NCBI GenBank assembly: GCA_042573625.1
Contig: JBHPCZ010000079.1
Location: 1-15,760, forward strand
Direction of reading: 5' to 3'
Length of the DNA stretch: 15,760 bases
Source of the DNA: JBHPCZ01 sp042573625
GTDB taxonomy: Bacteria; Desulfobacterota; Desulfobacteria; Desulfobacterales; UBA11574
Under the pieces are notes generated by a model that saw nothing but the letters and a program-made list of their open reading frames with translations, ran no database searches and was not told where the DNA came from. The position numbers and the translations under genes are program-made. The number at the start of each line of letters is the position of its first letter. Positions within the stretch are counted from its first letter, which is position 1. This document shows, one piece after another, positions 13,639 to 15,760 of this stretch.

Positions 13639-14718
13639 TCACCTGAGTTTCAGTGTGCTCATGGAAATCAGTGCCAGCGCAATGGCAATAATCCAGAACC
13701 GAACGATGACTTTAGGCTCCGGCCACCCTTTTAATTCAAAATGATGATGGAGGGGCGCCATCTTAAAGATTCTCCGGCCGTTTGTCATTTTAAAAAAACC
13801 GACCTGGAAAATGACGGACAAGGCCTCCATAACAAAGAGTCCGCCCACCAGAACCAGCAATATCTCCTGTTTTGTGATAACGGCTACTGTGCCGAGACCG
13901 GCGCCCAGAGAAAGAGAACCGACATCTCCCATAAATACCTGAGCAGGATATGTGTTAAACCACAGGAAGCCGAGGCCCGCACCGGCCAGAATGCCACAAA
14001 AAATTGCAATTTCGCCGCACCCGGACACGTAATTGATCTGAAGATAATTGGCGATTTTAACGTGCCCCGCCACATAGGCAAAAAGCATATAGGTAACCGC
14101 GGCAATGATCATTGGTCCGATGGCAAGGCCGTCCAAACCGTCCGTGAGATTGACGGCATTTGATGTGCCGACGATAACCAGTGCCGCAAAAAACACGTAT
14201 CCCCAGCCGAGATCCGGAGAAATATTTTTAAAAAAAGGGATCGTCACACGGGTATTGAATTCGGGGCTCGCTAAAACAAGAATCCCGGTGATGACCGCTA
14301 TTATTCCCTGCATTAGAAATTTTTTCCGAACGGTTAATCCCTTGTTCTGCTTTTTGACCTGCATGAGATAGTCATCAATAAAGCCGATGGCACCGTAAGA
14401 CAGAGTGACCCAAAGGACGATCCAGACATAATAGTTGGTCAGATTGGTCCACAGCAGCGTTGATACGGCGATGGAAAAAAGGATCAACGTTCCGCCCATG
14501 GTCGGCGTCCCGGCTTTATCCAAGTGCGATTCCGGGCCGTCCTCCCTGATGTATTGACCGATCTGCATCTCTTTAAGCCTTCGGATAACCCACGGTCCCA
14601 GGACAAAACAGATTAAAAAAGAAGTCAGGCTGGCATAGATGGTCCGGAATGTAATGTAGCGAAATACATTAAACGCCGAAATCTTCGTATGGAGCGGATA
14701 TAGTAAATGAAAAAGCAT
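13639..14718 (-). CDS. mraY: phospho-MurNAc-pentapeptide transferase MraY
   Basis: Inner-membrane enzyme that transfers phospho-MurNAc-pentapeptide to undecaprenyl phosphate, making lipid I. The 359 residues with about ten membrane segments match the family. Key motifs are DGPESHLDKAGTPTMGG (the conserved loop), GFIDDYLM with the Asp pair, NAVNLTDGLDGLA and the HHH loop MAPLHHHFELKGWPE near the C-terminus. The N-terminus (FNVFRYITFR) aligns with E. coli MraY, so the ATG is well supported despite the absence of a Shine-Dalgarno sequence and its position inside a heptamer repeat. It follows murF by 20 bases. Confidence 0.97.
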   Translation of the reverse strand: MLFHLLYPLHTKISAFNVFRYITFRTIYASLTSFLICFVLGPWVIRRLKEMQIGQYIREDGPESHLDKAGTPTMGGTLILFSIAVSTLLWTNLTNYYVWIVLWVTLSYGAIGFIDDYLMQVKKQNKGLTVRKKFLMQGIIAVITGILVLASPEFNTRVTIPFFKNISPDLGWGYVFFAALVIVGTSNAVNLTDGLDGLAIGPMIIAAVTYMLFAYVAGHVKIANYLQINYVSGCGEIAIFCGILAGAGLGFLWFNTYPAQVFMGDVGSLSLGAGLGTVAVITKQEILLVLVGGLFVMEALSVIFQVGFFKMTNGRRIFKMAPLHHHFELKGWPEPKVIVRFWIIAIALALISMSTLKLR

Positions 14719-14742
14719 AATCTGTTATGAGTTATCCGTTAT
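14715..14742 (-). repeat. four heptamers joining murF stop and mraY start
   Basis: On the minus strand 14742-14715 reads ATAACGG, ATAACTC, ATAACAG, ATTATGC in exact 7-base steps. The TAA stop of murF belongs to the first unit and the ATG of mraY to the last. The whole 20-base spacer is repeat. Confidence 0.65.
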
Positions 14743-15760
14743 TTTTTTGAATCGGCCCATTCCTTCAGCCCTTCCACGACACTTTCCATAGCCATTCCTC
14801 TGGACCCCTTGATGAGTATCCAGTCGCCCGGTCGAGCCCATGCGGTCAGATCTGCCAGTATCTCTTTTTTTGTTCCAATAAAGATTTTCTGCGGATCCAT
14901 ATCCTCATCCCGTGCACCTTCTGCAACGCTGCCTGCGAATTCGCCCGTGATGTAAAGCCTCTCGATATCGGATGCTGCAGCCAGCGATCCGATGTTTCTG
15001 TGCAGTCTTTCCGAGTGGCTTCCGAGTTCCAGCATATCACCGGCAACAAAAATGCCTCTCTCGCCGGCCTTTAAAGACGTGAGGGTTGAAATTGCAGCGC
15101 CCATAGAACCTGGATTCGCGTTATACGTATCGTCGATGACATGGATTCCGTTGCCTGTTTTAAAAATATTCAGCCTTCCCCGGACCGGCTCGAAACTTTC
15201 AAGACCGGCTTTAATTTCCCGGGCGCTCAACCCCATGAGATGCCCTACACCCGCAGCTGCGAGGGCGTTTGTAACCATGAAGGTTCCGAACGTTTTCAGC
15301 CCAACCACAATGCGTTCCGTCGGCAGAATGAGTTCAAAAGAGATCCCCGTTACCTCTTCCTTGACCTTTACTGCCCGTATCTTTGCATTTTCCGATAATC
15401 CATAAGGGAGCACATCTCTGGATGTTTTATCCGACAGCCGGTGTACCCTTGGGTCATCGATATTCAACACGGCTGCCCCGCCCGGCTTGATTTTTTCCAA
15501 GAGTTCGCCCTTGGCGTGCATCACGCCTTCGATAGAGCCTAACCCTTCAAGATGCGCCGGACCGATGTTTGTGATAACACCAATCTCGGGGACGCAGATT
15601 TCAGCGAGCCTTCCGATTTCACCGGGCCGGTTCATACCCAGTTCCAAAACGGCCTTCTCGTGGGTATTGTCAAGCGTCAGAAGGGTTAACGGCAGTCCGA
15701 TTTCATTGTTGAGATTACCAACGGTTGCCAGCGTACGAAATCGCCGGGCAACCACCGCTT
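14739..15760 (-). CDS. murF: UDP-MurNAc-tripeptide--D-Ala-D-Ala ligase MurF (partial)
   Basis: Cytoplasmic ATP-dependent ligase that adds D-Ala-D-Ala to complete UDP-MurNAc-pentapeptide. Only the last 340 or so residues are in the window; the N-terminal domain and the P-loop lie beyond the right edge. What is seen is TVGNLNNEIGLPLTLL, VLELGMNRPGEI, ITNIGPAHLEGLGSIEGV and KGELLEKI of the central domain, followed by HVIDDTYNANPGSM and the C-terminal KGSRGMAMESVVEGL. A GTG at 15755 is an internal valine and not the start, because the frame continues upstream with residues expected before TVGNLNN. The stop codon lies within a heptamer repeat shared with the mraY junction. Confidence 0.96.
   Translation of the reverse strand, partial: AVVARRFRTLATVGNLNNEIGLPLTLLTLDNTHEKAVLELGMNRPGEIGRLAEICVPEIGVITNIGPAHLEGLGSIEGVMHAKGELLEKIKPGGAAVLNIDDPRVHRLSDKTSRDVLPYGLSENAKIRAVKVKEEVTGISFELILPTERIVVGLKTFGTFMVTNALAAAGVGHLMGLSAREIKAGLESFEPVRGRLNIFKTGNGIHVIDDTYNANPGSMGAAISTLTSLKAGERGIFVAGDMLELGSHSERLHRNIGSLAAASDIERLYITGEFAGSVAEGARDEDMDPQKIFIGTKKEILADLTAWARPGDWILIKGSRGMAMESVVEGLKEWADSKK

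Overview
The window is the 3' part of a division and cell wall (dcw) cluster, entirely on the minus strand, followed by a radical SAM gene, two smaller genes and about 930 bases without a gene. The order in transcription is murF (cut by the right window edge), mraY, murD, ftsW, murG, murC, murB, ftsQ, ftsA, ftsZ. It then runs through a stand-alone radical SAM protein, a small AsmA-like membrane-anchored protein and a 59-residue ferredoxin. The gene order, moderate GC, ferredoxin type and radical SAM family suggest an anaerobic member of the Desulfobacterota (former Deltaproteobacteria), probably near the Desulfobacterales. This placement is inferred from gene content, not from a search.

Right part (3943-15760): MurF, MurD and MurC are amide ligases that build the UDP-MurNAc-pentapeptide, and MurB makes UDP-MurNAc. 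MraY and MurG make lipids I and II. FtsW polymerises glycan at the septum. FtsQ, FtsA and FtsZ are divisome proteins, with FtsZ the ring-forming tubulin and FtsA its membrane anchor. Most genes overlap or nearly touch, as expected for one polycistronic unit. There is no ddl between murB and ftsQ. Several computed longest starts are probably wrong: ribosome binding sites place ftsZ, ftsA, ftsQ and ftsW downstream of the longest start. Homology and a hairpin-bearing leader place murB downstream too.

Middle part (934-3947): a radical SAM protein with a cobalamin-domain-like N-terminus and a four-cysteine tail follows ftsZ. Next come an AsmA-like protein with its own candidate promoter and a ferredoxin that lacks the second cysteine of both cluster motifs. 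Palindromes lie upstream of the ferredoxin.

Left part (1-933): no convincing gene. It holds a 24-bp-period repeat array, a 19-bp tandem duplication, a 170-bp MITE-like element with 17-bp inverted ends, a 97-nt extended hairpin and a 115-bp imperfect palindrome. It looks like a landing zone for mobile or palindromic elements.

The most unusual pattern inside the conserved cluster is that four gene junctions (murF/mraY, murG/murC, ftsA/ftsZ, ftsZ/radical SAM) contain degenerate 7-bp tandem repeats. At three of them the repeats include the start codon, and at two the upstream stop codon as well. This resembles the short tandemly repeated heptamers known from cyanobacteria. I found no CRISPR array, tRNA or rRNA.
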